Source of the DNA: Gemmatimonadota bacterium
GTDB lineage: Bacteria > Gemmatimonadota > Gemmatimonadetes > Longimicrobiales > Gaopeijiaceae
Assembly: GCA_022823225.1 (NCBI GenBank)
Contig: JAJDXM010000066.1
Coordinates: 1 to 39,516 of the forward strand
DNA: 39,516 nucleotides
Direction of reading: 5' to 3'
Shown: in pieces, positions 20,283-29,226 of the stretch
How the letters are laid out: every line of letters starts with the position of its first letter
Position numbering within the stretch: position 1 is the stretch's first letter
Program-made: the position numbers and the translations under genes
Notes under the pieces: generated by a model
Told to the model about the DNA's origin: nothing
Databases searched by the model: none
The model's input: the letters and a program-made list of their open reading frames with translations, nothing else

Positions 20283-20355
20283 GCCACCGTAGCTCAGCTG
20301 GTAGAGCACGTCACTCGTAATGACGGGGTCGTCGGTTCGAGTCCGACCGGTGGCT
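20283..20355 (+). tRNA. tRNA-Thr(CGT)
   Basis: Acceptor GCCACCG pairs with CGGTGGC. Anticodon CGT is at 20316-20318. No encoded CCA. Confidence 0.96.
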
Positions 20356-20405
20356 CTAGACCCTGACGTTACGTTAGGGTCGCGTTGGAGAAGTGTACGG
20401 TACAT

Positions 20406-20478
20406 AGCCCCGTGGTGTAATTGGCAACACGTCTGACTCTGGATCAGAAGAGTCCTGGTTCGATCCCAGGCGGGGCTA
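20406..20478 (+). tRNA. tRNA-Gln(CTG)
   Basis: Acceptor AGCCCCG pairs with CGGGGCT. Anticodon CTG is at 20439-20441. No encoded CCA. Confidence 0.95.
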
Positions 20479-20481
20479 CTT

Positions 20482-20566
20482 GGAGGGATGGCTGAGCGGC
20501 TAAAAGCGGCGCCCTGCTAAGGCGTTGGTCCCAGTGACCACGTGGGTTCGAATCCCACTCCCTCCG
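20482..20566 (+). tRNA. tRNA-Ser(GCT)
   Basis: Class II tRNA of 85 nt with a long variable arm. Acceptor GGAGGGA pairs with TCCCTCC. Anticodon GCT is at 20516-20518. It follows tRNA-Gln after only three bases. No encoded CCA. Confidence 0.96.
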
Positions 20567-20579
20567 CTGAGCGTAAGCA

Positions 20580-20663
20580 GGAGGCGTAGTCCTAATTGGT
20601 AAGGCACCGCACTCGAAATGCGGCGTGCGCGAGCACTTGGGGGTTCGAGTCCCTCCGCCTCCG
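20580..20663 (+). tRNA. tRNA-Ser(CGA)
   Basis: Class II tRNA with a long variable arm (around 20624-20639). Acceptor GGAGGCG pairs with CGCCTCC. Anticodon CGA is at 20614-20616. No encoded CCA. Confidence 0.93.
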
Positions 20664-20747
20664 CTTGAATTCGATGGATGTGCCCGCGGAAGCACCGCAG
20701 CGGGCCGCCAGCAACACTCCTTCGCATGACTATGGACCCGGTTGTCA

Positions 20748-20821
20748 CGGGGCGTGGCTCAGTCCGGTAGAGCGCTGCGTTCGGGTCGCAGAGGTCCCCG
20801 GTTCGAATCCGGGCGCCCCGA
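20748..20821 (+). tRNA. tRNA-Pro(CGG)
   Basis: Acceptor CGGGGCG pairs with CGCCCCG. Anticodon CGG is at 20782-20784. No encoded CCA. Confidence 0.96.
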
Positions 20822-20863
20822 TTACCCGGAAGAAGGGGCCGCGCGCCCCCGCTTCCGGTTGCA

Positions 20864-20947
20864 GGACGGGTGGCCGAGTGGCTTAAGGCGCACGACTGGA
20901 AATCGTGTGGGCATCTGCCCGCGTGGGTTCGAATCCCACCCCGTCCG
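20864..20947 (+). tRNA. tRNA-Ser(GGA)
   Basis: Class II tRNA with a long variable arm. Acceptor GGACGGG pairs with CCCGTCC. Anticodon GGA is at 20898-20900. It is the last gene of the cluster. Its 3' end, from the T loop onward, is repeated about 130 bp downstream (see the repeat at 20932-21088). No encoded CCA. Confidence 0.96.
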
Positions 20948-21088
20948 TTGAGCGTGAGCGAACTGATGGGGTGGGGTTCGAACTTGTTCGAGCCGGAGGC
21001 GGCCGCGCCGCGAGGCGCGGGCGCCGGAGACCATCGAGGACGGCGGAGCCGCCCGGAGGTAAATCCCACCCCGTCCGTGAGCGTGAGC
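20932..21088 (+). repeat. Direct repeat of the tRNA-Ser 3' end bracketing a structured segment
   Basis: The last 16 nt of tRNA-Ser(GGA) plus 12 flanking bases (20932-20959) recur at 21062-21088 with a single-base deletion. The 130-nt period contains two notable folds. A 14-bp long-range stem pairs 20965-20978 with 21062-21075 (two wobbles); its left arm is an inverted copy of the tRNA T-arm sequence. A 12-bp hairpin pairs 20998-21009 with 21014-21025 around a GCGA (GNRA) tetraloop, with one mismatch. A smaller GC hairpin lies near 21042-21053. No integrase gene is nearby. It could be a tiny tRNA-targeting insertion, a decayed tRNA duplication, or a structured 3' trailer. Confidence 0.65.
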
Positions 21089-21093
21089 TTGCG

Positions 21094-22314
21094 CTACCAG
21101 CCCGGAGCCGCCCCGGCCAGGATCCGATAGAGATGGATCTCCTCGCGGTCGAGCGCGTCGCGCACGACTGCGAGGACCCAGTCCGTCCCCCACCGCTTGA
21201 CATCGAGGCCAGCCGGGAGTTCGACGGTTGCGACGGTCCCGTCAAGCCGCACCGTGATCCACGTTCGCGGGGACGCCGTGCCCAGCCCGTATGCGCCGAC
21301 GGCCACACCCCCATCCGTCCTGCCCACGATCATGCCGAAGCTCGGTGTCGTCGTGTGCCGGGCGATCGCCCGCAGGTCCTCCTTCATCTCCTGGAGGGCG
21401 GGACCCTCCACGGCATCCCGATACCGCTCGCCGATAAACGCCTCGAGGAGTTCGTCCGTCACCAACCCGGACCCGGCTGAGGACCGGACGATCAGGCGCA
21501 GCTCACCCCTGGCAGAGTACTTGCGCGCCTCCCACCGATCGTCGTCGGCGATCCAGACGCCGTCGGCCGTGGCGGCGAGGTGGAGGCGCCGGCCGAACGG
21601 TGGTTGGGTGACCTCCAGGAGACCGTCTTTTCGGAATATGGCGACTTCCTCACCGGGCCACGTCCCGATCGCGTGCATGGAATCTGCACCGGGTGGAATC
21701 GCCACGATCTCGACCGCCGGACGGTCGGAGCCCGGCACCGGATTTGGCTGGGAATATGCCGCCCCGACCAGCGAGCCGTCGTCCACCAAGCCCATCGGTA
21801 CCGCTGGTATTGGGTTGGACGACCGATCAACCGCGTCGACGGTCCCGAAGCTGCGGACGTACTGGCCCGCGGCATTGAAAACTGTGACGCGCCGCAGGCT
21901 GCGGTCCCCCGCAACGAGAGTGTCCGGGGACAGGAAGGCCAGCCAGTCGAGCGACCGGAACTCCCCTGGCCCATCTCCCGTGCCACCCCAGGTCGCCACC
22001 CGTTCTCCGGACGAATCGAACACCAGGATTTCGTTTCCACTCCCGTTTGCCACCGCGATGCGACCCCGCGGCAGCAGTTCCACATCCCGGACATCGTAGA
22101 GCACGGCGAAGGCGTCGTCCCCGCCGCTTCGAATGACCTGTTCGGGCTCGGGGGCCAGCGCGAGCCGCGGGACGACATCCAGGGGCGCATCGCCGAGATA
22201 AACGACCCGCACGCCAGCGCTGTCGGTGACGGTGGAGGTGCCTGGGAGCGGTGCGTTGGCATCTGGCGAGCAACCGGCCCAAACGGCCGCCAGGAGCACG
22301 GGGGTGCGATGCAT
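21094..22314 (-). CDS. Predicted six-bladed beta-propeller lipoprotein A
   Basis: About 406 residues. The lipoprotein signal has the lipobox 'AVWAGC' (Cys at residue 15), followed by a linker and the family's opening motif 'TVTDSAGVRVV'. Blades follow with strands of the form 'GRIAVANGSGNEILVFDSSG', and the signature 'WGGTGDGPGEF' closes the first blade. The C-terminus is 'VLAVVRDALDREEIHLYRIL'. Proteins of this kind are annotated only as 6-bladed beta-propeller or hypothetical; ligand and role are unknown. It would be membrane-anchored outside the cytoplasm. The ATG at 22314 is chosen because it begins the signal directly; an ATG at 22362 adds 16 hydrophilic residues and overlaps the likely promoter. 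Several paralogues lie within 18 kb. Confidence 0.82.
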   Translation of the reverse strand: MHRTPVLLAAVWAGCSPDANAPLPGTSTVTDSAGVRVVYLGDAPLDVVPRLALAPEPEQVIRSGGDDAFAVLYDVRDVELLPRGRIAVANGSGNEILVFDSSGERVATWGGTGDGPGEFRSLDWLAFLSPDTLVAGDRSLRRVTVFNAAGQYVRSFGTVDAVDRSSNPIPAVPMGLVDDGSLVGAAYSQPNPVPGSDRPAVEIVAIPPGADSMHAIGTWPGEEVAIFRKDGLLEVTQPPFGRRLHLAATADGVWIADDDRWEARKYSARGELRLIVRSSAGSGLVTDELLEAFIGERYRDAVEGPALQEMKEDLRAIARHTTTPSFGMIVGRTDGGVAVGAYGLGTASPRTWITVRLDGTVATVELPAGLDVKRWGTDWVLAVVRDALDREEIHLYRILAGAAPGW

Positions 22315-22361
22315 CCAGCTGATCGGGGGTCTGGTCCAATTGGTAGTGTCGTCGTATTTCA

Positions 22362-22374
22362 TACTATTATAGTA
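22362..22374. promoter_or_regulatory. AT-rich palindrome with a -10 element in a divergent spacer
   Basis: TACTAT-T-ATAGTA is a perfect 6-bp inverted repeat around one central base in otherwise GC-rich DNA. On the minus strand it contains TATAAT at 22371-22366, placed to start transcription about 45 nt before the ATG of propeller lipoprotein A. The symmetry suggests an operator overlapping the promoter. Confidence 0.5.
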
Positions 22375-22386
22375 ATACTACCATGA

Positions 22387-22930
22387 TCGTATGGCGACTT
22401 CGAACGAAAGTGCTGTTCAGGCCGACACGCGCCGATCAACGAGGAGGGCATCTTCACGCCCGAAGTGGTCGCCACCGCCGACGTGCCGCTGAGCGAGAGC
22501 AACCAGGTCGCGCTGCTTGCGGACGAGCGCGTCGCGTGCGTCGTCGATTCCTACGAGAGCCGGGTCCGCTGCGTGGACACGGAGGGCGGCGTTGTGGGAG
22601 TCTTCGGCCGGTCGGGAGAGGGTCCGGGCGAGTTCGGCACCGGCAGTTCCGGGGGCATCGACATTGACCTCTTGCGGGGCGAGGCGGGCACGGTAGGGGT
22701 CTATGACGGGTTGCTGGGCCGCTTCACCGTCTTCGAGCCATCGGGTGCCCATGTATCCGAGGTGCGGGTGCCATTCCTGGATCCGTCCGGACGGGGCGGA
22801 GGGATGGGTGTTCAGGGCCTGCGAAGGTCGTCTGATCTTCGTCGGCGACACCGGTGACGCCACGGTGCTGCGTGCGCCTAAGGAACTCCCGGACGTGCGG
22901 GACGTGGCAGACTGGAGGCTCGGGCGGTAG
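22387..22930 (+). pseudogene. Broken beta-propeller lipoprotein gene
   Basis: This has clear family sequence: 'TPEVVATADVPLSESNQVAL', 'FGRSGEGPGEFGTGSSGG', 'GVYDGLLGRFTVFEPSGAHV'. It has no start codon or signal peptide at its 5' end; the frame is open from 22387, and the first GTG at 22465 lies inside the propeller. Near 22793 the reading phase shifts: the coding sense continues in another frame as 'EGWVFRACEGRLIFVGDTGD' and ends at 22930 with 'VRDVADWRLGR'. It is therefore truncated at the 5' end, frameshifted, and about half the length of its intact relatives. It is a remnant of the same paralogous family as the neighbours, unless sequencing errors are involved. Confidence 0.7.
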
Positions 22931-22936
22931 CCCCCG

Positions 22937-25900
22937 TCACCTCCGAAGCCGCACCGCGTCACCCAGTCCGTGCGTCGTGGCGATCTCCAGCCCCCCGCCC
23001 CCCCGCAGCCCCGCCGGCAGCGTCCCGTCCCAGTCCCGCAAGATGGCCCGGATGCGCCCCGTCTCGCGCTCCGTCACCACCGTGATGGCGCGCTCGTCTT
23101 CGCGGTCCACGGCAGCCCACCCCTCCGGCCCGGTGAGGACGATCCGATCCAGCGAGTCCTCCCACTCGGGATCCAGCGGCACGGTGAAGAAGAAGTGCTT
23201 TCCGCCATGGCCGTCCTCGGTTGGCATGAAATCCAGATCCAGCAGCGTCCGGCCACCCGCGCCGAGCCCACGGATGCGATACGGACCGGGCTCTTTGGGG
23301 AGGCGGGGCGCGGCATGCGTCGAGTACACCGGCTCCAGCTGCATCTCGCCATCCGCCACGCCCCCCCACAACACCAGCATGTCCGAAGGCGGAACCGCGG
23401 CAGCCATCGCGGCACTCGCGACATCCCCGGCCTGATCGGCCCGATGGTCGATGACTTTCCGGAAGTGGAAATCGCTGATCCACGGGCGTGTCCTGCAATA
23501 GGTCATGATGTCCTGGCCGCGGTCGGGAGACACCGCCGATCCGTCGCGGAAGTCGTAGCCCCACACGCCGATGCTCCCGTCCCGGTAGGGGAAGGCGGGA
23601 TCGACTCCCGGAGGATCACCGCAAGGCGCGTGCCTCAGTGAGACATTGTGTCCTATCTCGTGTGCCAGGGTATTGGGGCTCGGCACACCGATGCTGATCC
23701 AGCCGGGCAGCTGGCCCCGGCCGCCCACGGATCCCAAGTCTGCGGCAACCCCATAGTAATGGCCGTTGCCGCTTTCCGCCGTTCGCAACGCCGCAAGCTC
23801 TCCGAACAACGCCACCTGCCCGTCCGTCGTGGTGATGTCCACCGAGGTGTAATAGACTTCGTGAGGACTGACGCTGAACTCGGCGAAGGGAAAGGCGTGC
23901 TTCAGCAGTCCAACCTGGGGACTCCCGGCGGAGACCTCGCGGACCCAAGCCAGAATCGACGTATCGGGCGCCGCCTCCTCCAGGACCGGGACGAGCGTGA
24001 GCTGCAAGTCGGGCACCTCGACGACGCTCAGCGAATCCGAGGCGGTATCCGGGAAACGGGTCCGACTTTCCGCCGTCAGCGGCAGGTCTCCGTCCGGATC
24101 CACCTCCACGAACACGTGAACGCCGGGCGTGAGCACCTCGGCGGGAATCACCGCATTGTAGGACGACGCGACATCCCCCTCGCGCGCCTCGGCCGGGATC
24201 CGGTTGTCGTCGCGCGTCATTTCCACACGGTGAAGCTCGTCGCCCGCCGGGCCCGTGAAGACCGCCAGAACATCGGGTTCGAAGTACCCGCGCGGCTCCT
24301 CGGCGGTGACGAAGGCCCTGAGCAGCGCGTCCCGGTTCGCCACGAGTCGCACCCGCCTTGACGGAGTCTGCACCGACTGTGTGAGGTAGACCGTTTCGAG
24401 CGACACCGTGACCTGGTCGGGATTGGCGCAGGTCGCACCGGCGGTTTCGGCGATCGCGGTGAACCAGGCCTGAAAGTTCGGGGAGGGGGACGCGCAAAGG
24501 CCGGTCCCATCGAAGTCCAGGACGCGGAGGTGGTCCAGCCGCCGAAGACCGAACGGGAGCGCGCCTTCGAGCCCCTGGTTCCCGCCCACTCGCAGCTCGG
24601 TCAACTCCGAGAGTCCGGCGACAGCGTTCGGAAACGCGCCGGACAGGTCGTTGGCCGAGAGATTGAGCACCCTCAACTGCGTCAGATTGCCGGTTTCAGC
24701 CGGGAGGGGACCGGCGAGGCTGTTGCCGGGCAGCGTGAGCTCCACGACGCGCCCGTCCCTGGACGTCACACCGTACCAGTCGCCCACGTCCGCGTCGCTG
24801 AGCCAGGCGCTGCGGTTCGCCCACGACCCGCCACCGGTCATTTCGTGAAACTCCGCCAGGGCGAATCTCTCGACCTCACCGGGATCACACTCCGCTGCGG
24901 CAAGGTTGGGAACCGCCTGCAACCACTCCTGGAATTCATCGTCGACCTGCGGGCACAGTCCGGTGTCCTCGAAGGTCAGCGTCCGCAGATGCTCGAGACC
25001 CAGCAGACTGCGCGGCAGAAGTCCGGCCAGCTCCCGGTTCCCGCTGAGGGTAAGAAACCCGAGCGAGCCTATCTCGCCGATCCCGGCGGGAAGCCCGCCA
25101 CTCAGAGCATTGTTGTGGAGATACAGAATCCTCAGCGGGAAACCGCCCAGAAATGGCGGGATCACGCCGCTCAGGCTGTTCTCGTGAGCGCGCAGGTCCT
25201 CCAGCGCCGTCAGGTTGGCGAACTCGTCCGGTATGGGGCCCGCAAGCTGGTTCTGGTGGATCCAGAGGAGGTCGAGCCGGGACAGCTGTCCGAAGGCCGA
25301 AGGGATTTCGCCGGTCAATTGGTTGTCGTAGAGGTACAGGTGTTCCAGGGTCGCCAGTTCGCCAAGTTCGGCCGGAATCGTCCCGGTCAGGTCGTTTCGC
25401 GAGACCGACAGCAGCTCGATCGAATCAAGATCGCCGAACTCCGGCGGGATCGTTCCCGTGAGTTGGTTGCGGCTGAAGTTCATGTATGTCGCGTTGTCCA
25501 GCCGCCCCAGTTCCGGAGGTATCGGACCCGAGAGCTGGTTCCAGCCCACGGTGAATCGGTGAAGCGAACTCAGGTTCCCGAGGGACGGGGGTATCGGGCC
25601 GGACACCCCCGTGTTGAACAGGTCCAGCGTATCCAGTCTGGTGAGAGCACCGAGTTCCGAAGGAATCGGTCCCTCGAGGCTGTTCGTCCGCAGGGTGAGC
25701 ATGGTGAGGTTGGTCAGATTCCCCAACTCGGGCGGGATTCGCCCCGAGATTCGATTCCCATTGAGGACGAGCCTCTCCAGCTGTGCCAGACTGCCGAGTT
25801 CCGGCGGCAATGTCCCCACAAGGTTGTTGTCATCCAGCACCAACCCGGTGACGCGGCCGGCCGAGTTGGTATCGACACCGTACCAGGTGCCGATGTCCGC

Positions 25901-26110
25901 AACGGTGTTCCAGTTGCGGTCCTGCTGCCAGACCGACCCGGTGGTCGAGTTGTAGAGGGCGACCAGTGCCGCTCTGTCGGGATTGACGGGCTCGACCGGG
26001 GTGACCGGCGGCGGTTCCGGTGCCGTGGGCTCCGGTTCGTCCGAGCAGGCGGCCGCCAGCAGGATTGCGCACAGAACCGCGCAACCGGAGCGTGATGCGG
26101 AGCGTGTCAT
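22937..26110 (-). CDS. Leucine-rich-repeat lipoprotein with metzincin-like protease domain
   Basis: A 1057-residue surface lipoprotein. The lipobox 'ILLAAAC' puts the lipidated Cys at residue 22, followed by a Pro/Glu-rich linker. An N-cap ('LVALYNSTTGSVWQQDRNW') leads into about twelve 24-residue plant-type repeats of the form LxxLxLxxNxLxGxIPxxLG (about residues 75-390). A second N-cap near 415-445 leads into a shorter LRR block to about 540. A beta-rich region follows, then 'HEIGHNVSLRH' (His817, His821, His827) with the Met-turn 'QDIMTYC' (Met869). HExxHxxxxxH plus a Met-turn is the metzincin zinc-protease arrangement, though the usual Gly after the second His is Ser. Proteolytic activity is an inference. 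The ATG at 26110 directly begins the signal. Confidence 0.85.
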   Translation of the reverse strand: MTRSASRSGCAVLCAILLAAACSDEPEPTAPEPPPVTPVEPVNPDRAALVALYNSTTGSVWQQDRNWNTVADIGTWYGVDTNSAGRVTGLVLDDNNLVGTLPPELGSLAQLERLVLNGNRISGRIPPELGNLTNLTMLTLRTNSLEGPIPSELGALTRLDTLDLFNTGVSGPIPPSLGNLSSLHRFTVGWNQLSGPIPPELGRLDNATYMNFSRNQLTGTIPPEFGDLDSIELLSVSRNDLTGTIPAELGELATLEHLYLYDNQLTGEIPSAFGQLSRLDLLWIHQNQLAGPIPDEFANLTALEDLRAHENSLSGVIPPFLGGFPLRILYLHNNALSGGLPAGIGEIGSLGFLTLSGNRELAGLLPRSLLGLEHLRTLTFEDTGLCPQVDDEFQEWLQAVPNLAAAECDPGEVERFALAEFHEMTGGGSWANRSAWLSDADVGDWYGVTSRDGRVVELTLPGNSLAGPLPAETGNLTQLRVLNLSANDLSGAFPNAVAGLSELTELRVGGNQGLEGALPFGLRRLDHLRVLDFDGTGLCASPSPNFQAWFTAIAETAGATCANPDQVTVSLETVYLTQSVQTPSRRVRLVANRDALLRAFVTAEEPRGYFEPDVLAVFTGPAGDELHRVEMTRDDNRIPAEAREGDVASSYNAVIPAEVLTPGVHVFVEVDPDGDLPLTAESRTRFPDTASDSLSVVEVPDLQLTLVPVLEEAAPDTSILAWVREVSAGSPQVGLLKHAFPFAEFSVSPHEVYYTSVDITTTDGQVALFGELAALRTAESGNGHYYGVAADLGSVGGRGQLPGWISIGVPSPNTLAHEIGHNVSLRHAPCGDPPGVDPAFPYRDGSIGVWGYDFRDGSAVSPDRGQDIMTYCRTRPWISDFHFRKVIDHRADQAGDVASAAMAAAVPPSDMLVLWGGVADGEMQLEPVYSTHAAPRLPKEPGPYRIRGLGAGGRTLLDLDFMPTEDGHGGKHFFFTVPLDPEWEDSLDRIVLTGPEGWAAVDREDERAITVVTERETGRIRAILRDWDGTLPAGLRGGGGLEIATTHGLGDAVRLRR

Positions 26111-26356
26111 TCGTTGTCCGATCGGTTGCAAGCTACATCCACCTTCAGTCAGGGCACGTCCATCTTCCACCAATCCTACGCGCACCTCCCATCCGTTTGA
26201 TACTCGGCCGACGCCCGCGCGGATCCGGGAATGGCGGCAAGCGCGACGATCGGTGCGCGCATTTGAGTGGGACTCGCCGGCGCGATAGGTTCATGCCCTG
26301 CGCCCTTATGGAACCTTCCAACCCGGGCTCGGCGAAGGGCCCGTCGGAGGTGGCAA

Positions 26357-27934
26357 TTGATCAGTCCCACTGTGCAGCACGACGCCAGGCCATCCCCCGC
26401 CCCCCACCCCCCCACCCGCCGCGCCTTCCTCAAGGCCGGGGCCGCCGCGCTCACCGGCGCGGTCATCGCCCCGGAGCGCGTTCTGGCCGATCCCTACGCG
26501 CCGCTCGACCTCCGCGCGACCCCGCCCCACCCCGCCGCCCCGCCCGGCACAACCCTCCACTCCACCCCCATCCGGGTCCGCGGCGTCGTGCGCTCACGCG
26601 GCTCCGGTCTCCCCCGCGTCCCCGTCACCGACGGCGTCCAGGTCGTGGACACCGCGCCCGACGGCACTTTCGAGCTGGTCACCGTCCCGCAGCAGGGGTT
26701 CGTCCGGATCACCCTGCCATCGGGCTACCGCATCCCACTCAACGGCCCCGGCACCGCGCGCTTCTACCAGCCGCTCACTCGGGGCAGCGAGCAGTCGGCC
26801 GTTTTCGAACTCGAGCCCGATCCGGTCCCGCAGGACGACCACACGCTCCTCCTTCTCGGCGACATCCAGACGCAAAACGCCACGGAAACCGGCTGGTTCC
26901 TCTCGCAGTCGGTGCCCGATCTGCGCAGCACCGTGGCGTCGCTCGGCGACGAGCACGCCTTCGGGATCTCCTGCGGCGACATCATGTTCGACAACCTCGA
27001 ATTCTACCCCGACTACGAGCGCGGCGTGCAGGGAATCGGGATCCCCTTCTTCCAGGTCGTCGGCAATCACGACCTGGACATGGACAGCCCCACCGACCGC
27101 GGATCGGTCGAGACCTTCGGCCGCCACTTCGGACCCGGGCACTATTCCTTCAACCGGGGCGCGGTGCACTACGTGGTGCTCGACGACGTCTTCTGGTACG
27201 GAAGCGGATACCTGGGCTACCTCGACGCCGACACCCTGCGCTGGCTGGAGCAGGACCTTTCCCGGGTGGAACGCGGCTCGCCCGTGATCGTCGCCACCCA
27301 CATCCCCGTCATCGGCAGCCAGCACCTCCGCCTCGGCGAGGAGTCTCCGAGCACCCGCCTCGCGATCACGAACCGCGAAGCGCTCTACCGCCTCCTGGAA
27401 CCCTTCGAGGCGCACATCCTGACCGGCCACACGCACGAGTGCGAACACGTCTTCGAGCACGGAACTCACGAGCACGTCACCGGAGCCGTCTGCGGCGCCT
27501 GGTGGAGCGGCCCGATCTGCCACGACGGCACGCCCAACGGCTACTGCGTGTACACCATCCGCGGCGAGCAGGTGAGCTGGCGCTACAAGGCGACCGGCCA
27601 CGAGCCCGACTACCAGATGCGCCTGCACCGCACCGGAACGGACCCCTCGGCCCCCGGCGAGCTGCTCGCGAACATCTGGGACTGGGACCCGGAATGGACG
27701 GTCCGCTGGTTCGCGGACGGCGAGCCGCGCGGCGAGATGGAGCGCCGGCGGGGCCTCGACCCGCTCAGCGTGGAGCTGCACTCCGGACCCGATCTGCCGG
27801 CACGCCGCGACTGGGTGGAGCCGGTGCCCGTCGATCACCTGTTCCACGCCGCGCTGACCGGCGAAGAGCGCGAGGTCGTGGTCGAGGCTATGGACCGGTT
27901 CGGGCGGGTGTACAGCGGGGTGTGGCGGAGGTAG
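26357..27934 (+). CDS. Tat-exported calcineurin-like metallophosphoesterase
   Basis: About 525 residues. A twin-arginine signal 'TRRAFLKAGAAALTGAVIA' (Arg21-Arg22) indicates folded export. An N-terminal beta domain ('GVVRSRGSGLPRVPVTDGVQ') precedes the metallophosphoesterase core with 'LLLGDIQTQN', 'CGDIMFDN', 'VGNHDLD', 'ATHIPVI' and 'LTGHTHECEH', which supply the two-metal site (the usual His of the first motif is Gln). A C-terminal domain of about 150 residues follows. Such proteins hydrolyse phosphomono- or diesters, but the substrate is unknown. The TTG at 26357 is chosen because GGAGGT lies five bases upstream and the Tat motif falls near residue 20. The next gene, a propeller lipoprotein, starts 22 nt after the stop, so they are probably co-transcribed. 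Confidence 0.88.
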   Translation: MISPTVQHDARPSPAPHPPTRRAFLKAGAAALTGAVIAPERVLADPYAPLDLRATPPHPAAPPGTTLHSTPIRVRGVVRSRGSGLPRVPVTDGVQVVDTAPDGTFELVTVPQQGFVRITLPSGYRIPLNGPGTARFYQPLTRGSEQSAVFELEPDPVPQDDHTLLLLGDIQTQNATETGWFLSQSVPDLRSTVASLGDEHAFGISCGDIMFDNLEFYPDYERGVQGIGIPFFQVVGNHDLDMDSPTDRGSVETFGRHFGPGHYSFNRGAVHYVVLDDVFWYGSGYLGYLDADTLRWLEQDLSRVERGSPVIVATHIPVIGSQHLRLGEESPSTRLAITNREALYRLLEPFEAHILTGHTHECEHVFEHGTHEHVTGAVCGAWWSGPICHDGTPNGYCVYTIRGEQVSWRYKATGHEPDYQMRLHRTGTDPSAPGELLANIWDWDPEWTVRWFADGEPRGEMERRRGLDPLSVELHSGPDLPARRDWVEPVPVDHLFHAALTGEEREVVVEAMDRFGRVYSGVWRR

Positions 27935-27956
27935 CCGTGACGGCAGGGGGGACCGG

Positions 27957-29225
27957 ATGCAACCGACCGCACGCCTGATACTCACGACCCTGACCATCGC
28001 GGCGCTCGGGTGCGGGGAGGCAGCCGAAGGGCCGGGCCGCTCCGACGCCGCGACGGCCTCCGCGACCGTATCGGCCACCGATTCCGCCGGGGTGGAGATC
28101 GTGCACGTCTCCGACCTGGGCGCACTCGACCTTCCCGAACTGAACGTGCGGCTGCTCTATTCCACCGCCGCGGATGTCGAGTTCCATCACGTGGTCGGCG
28201 CGGTGTTCCTTCCCGATTCTTCGCTCGCCGTCGCGGACAGGGGGGCGTCCGAAGTCCTCTTTCTCGATCAACAGGGGAGCGTGCGTGAGCGGGCAGGCCG
28301 GGAGGGAGAGGGGCCGGGAGAGTATGTCAACATGGCCGGGATCGGGGTCGGCGCGGACGGCAATCTCGCCGTGTTCGACGACCGTCTGCAGCGCTTCACC
28401 TTCCTGAACACACAGGGAAGCGTGACCGGGGTTCAGCGCGTCCAGTTGAACGAGGTCTATGTCCCGCTGGTCCACCTGGCGGACGGAGGGTTTGTCGCCG
28501 TGCTCGAGACGCGTCCCTTCCGGCCCCACGGGTTTCAGCGGGGCCCACTCTTTCTGGTGGTCTTCGACCAGACGGGCGAGGTGGCGGATACGCTAGGCCG
28601 GTGGGCGGGAAAGGAGCGCCGCGTCTCGCCCGACCGGATGTTCCCGGTCGGATTCGGGGCCACGACGCTCTACGCGGGACGCGGGTCGCACGCGGTGCTG
28701 GCCACGACCGATTCGGTGGATGTAACGCTGTACGAAGCCTTGGCACCACGGACCCGCATCCGGGGAGGGCATGCGACCCGCGAAGTCACGTCCGAGGAAA
28801 AGGAAGCCTGGACCGAACTCTATCTCGAAGTCTACCCGGAAGACGTGCGTTCATCCTTTCGCCCGGACCTGGAGCAGGCGGGCGTGCGCGACACCTATCC
28901 TGCCGTCGGCGCGCTGAAGGTGGATGCCGATGGCGGGGTCTGGCTCGGAGGCTACCCCCGGCTCGACGACGTGGAGCGGAGTTGGACGGTTCTCGGGCCC
29001 GACGGCATCCCGGTCGGCAGGCTCGGCCTTCCCGTCTATCGTGCCGAGTTGATGAGGGTCAGAGAGAGCGGAATCACCGGGTGGGCCGCACTTGACCTCG
29101 AAACCAGCATTCCCAGCGCCAGCCACGAATTGCTCGACGTGGCCGCCGGCCGCATCGCCGTCCTGCGCACGAGTGAAATGGGCGAAGAGTTCATCGAGGT
29201 CTACGCGGTCGAGTTGCCGGGGTAG
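27957..29225 (+). CDS. Predicted six-bladed beta-propeller lipoprotein B
   Basis: A 422-residue lipoprotein with the lipobox 'LTIAALGC' (Cys at residue 19), then the family motif 'SATDSAGVEIVHV'. Blade strands include 'SLAVADRGASEVLFLDQQGS', the signature 'GREGEGPGEY', and 'NLAVFDDRLQRFTFLNTQGS'. The chain ends 'EEFIEVYAVELPG'. Role and ligand are unknown; it would be membrane-anchored outside the cytoplasm. It begins 22 nt after the metallophosphoesterase gene, and its stop is separated by a single base from the start of propeller lipoprotein C, so the three form an operon. Confidence 0.85.
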   Translation: MQPTARLILTTLTIAALGCGEAAEGPGRSDAATASATVSATDSAGVEIVHVSDLGALDLPELNVRLLYSTAADVEFHHVVGAVFLPDSSLAVADRGASEVLFLDQQGSVRERAGREGEGPGEYVNMAGIGVGADGNLAVFDDRLQRFTFLNTQGSVTGVQRVQLNEVYVPLVHLADGGFVAVLETRPFRPHGFQRGPLFLVVFDQTGEVADTLGRWAGKERRVSPDRMFPVGFGATTLYAGRGSHAVLATTDSVDVTLYEALAPRTRIRGGHATREVTSEEKEAWTELYLEVYPEDVRSSFRPDLEQAGVRDTYPAVGALKVDADGGVWLGGYPRLDDVERSWTVLGPDGIPVGRLGLPVYRAELMRVRESGITGWAALDLETSIPSASHELLDVAAGRIAVLRTSEMGEEFIEVYAVELPG

Positions 29226-29226
29226 C

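Noticed and set aside
20357-20382. Inverted repeat GACCCT / AGGGTC between tRNA-Thr and tRNA-Gln as a terminator
   Set aside because: The stem is only six pairs around a long loop and no T-run follows, so termination is unlikely.
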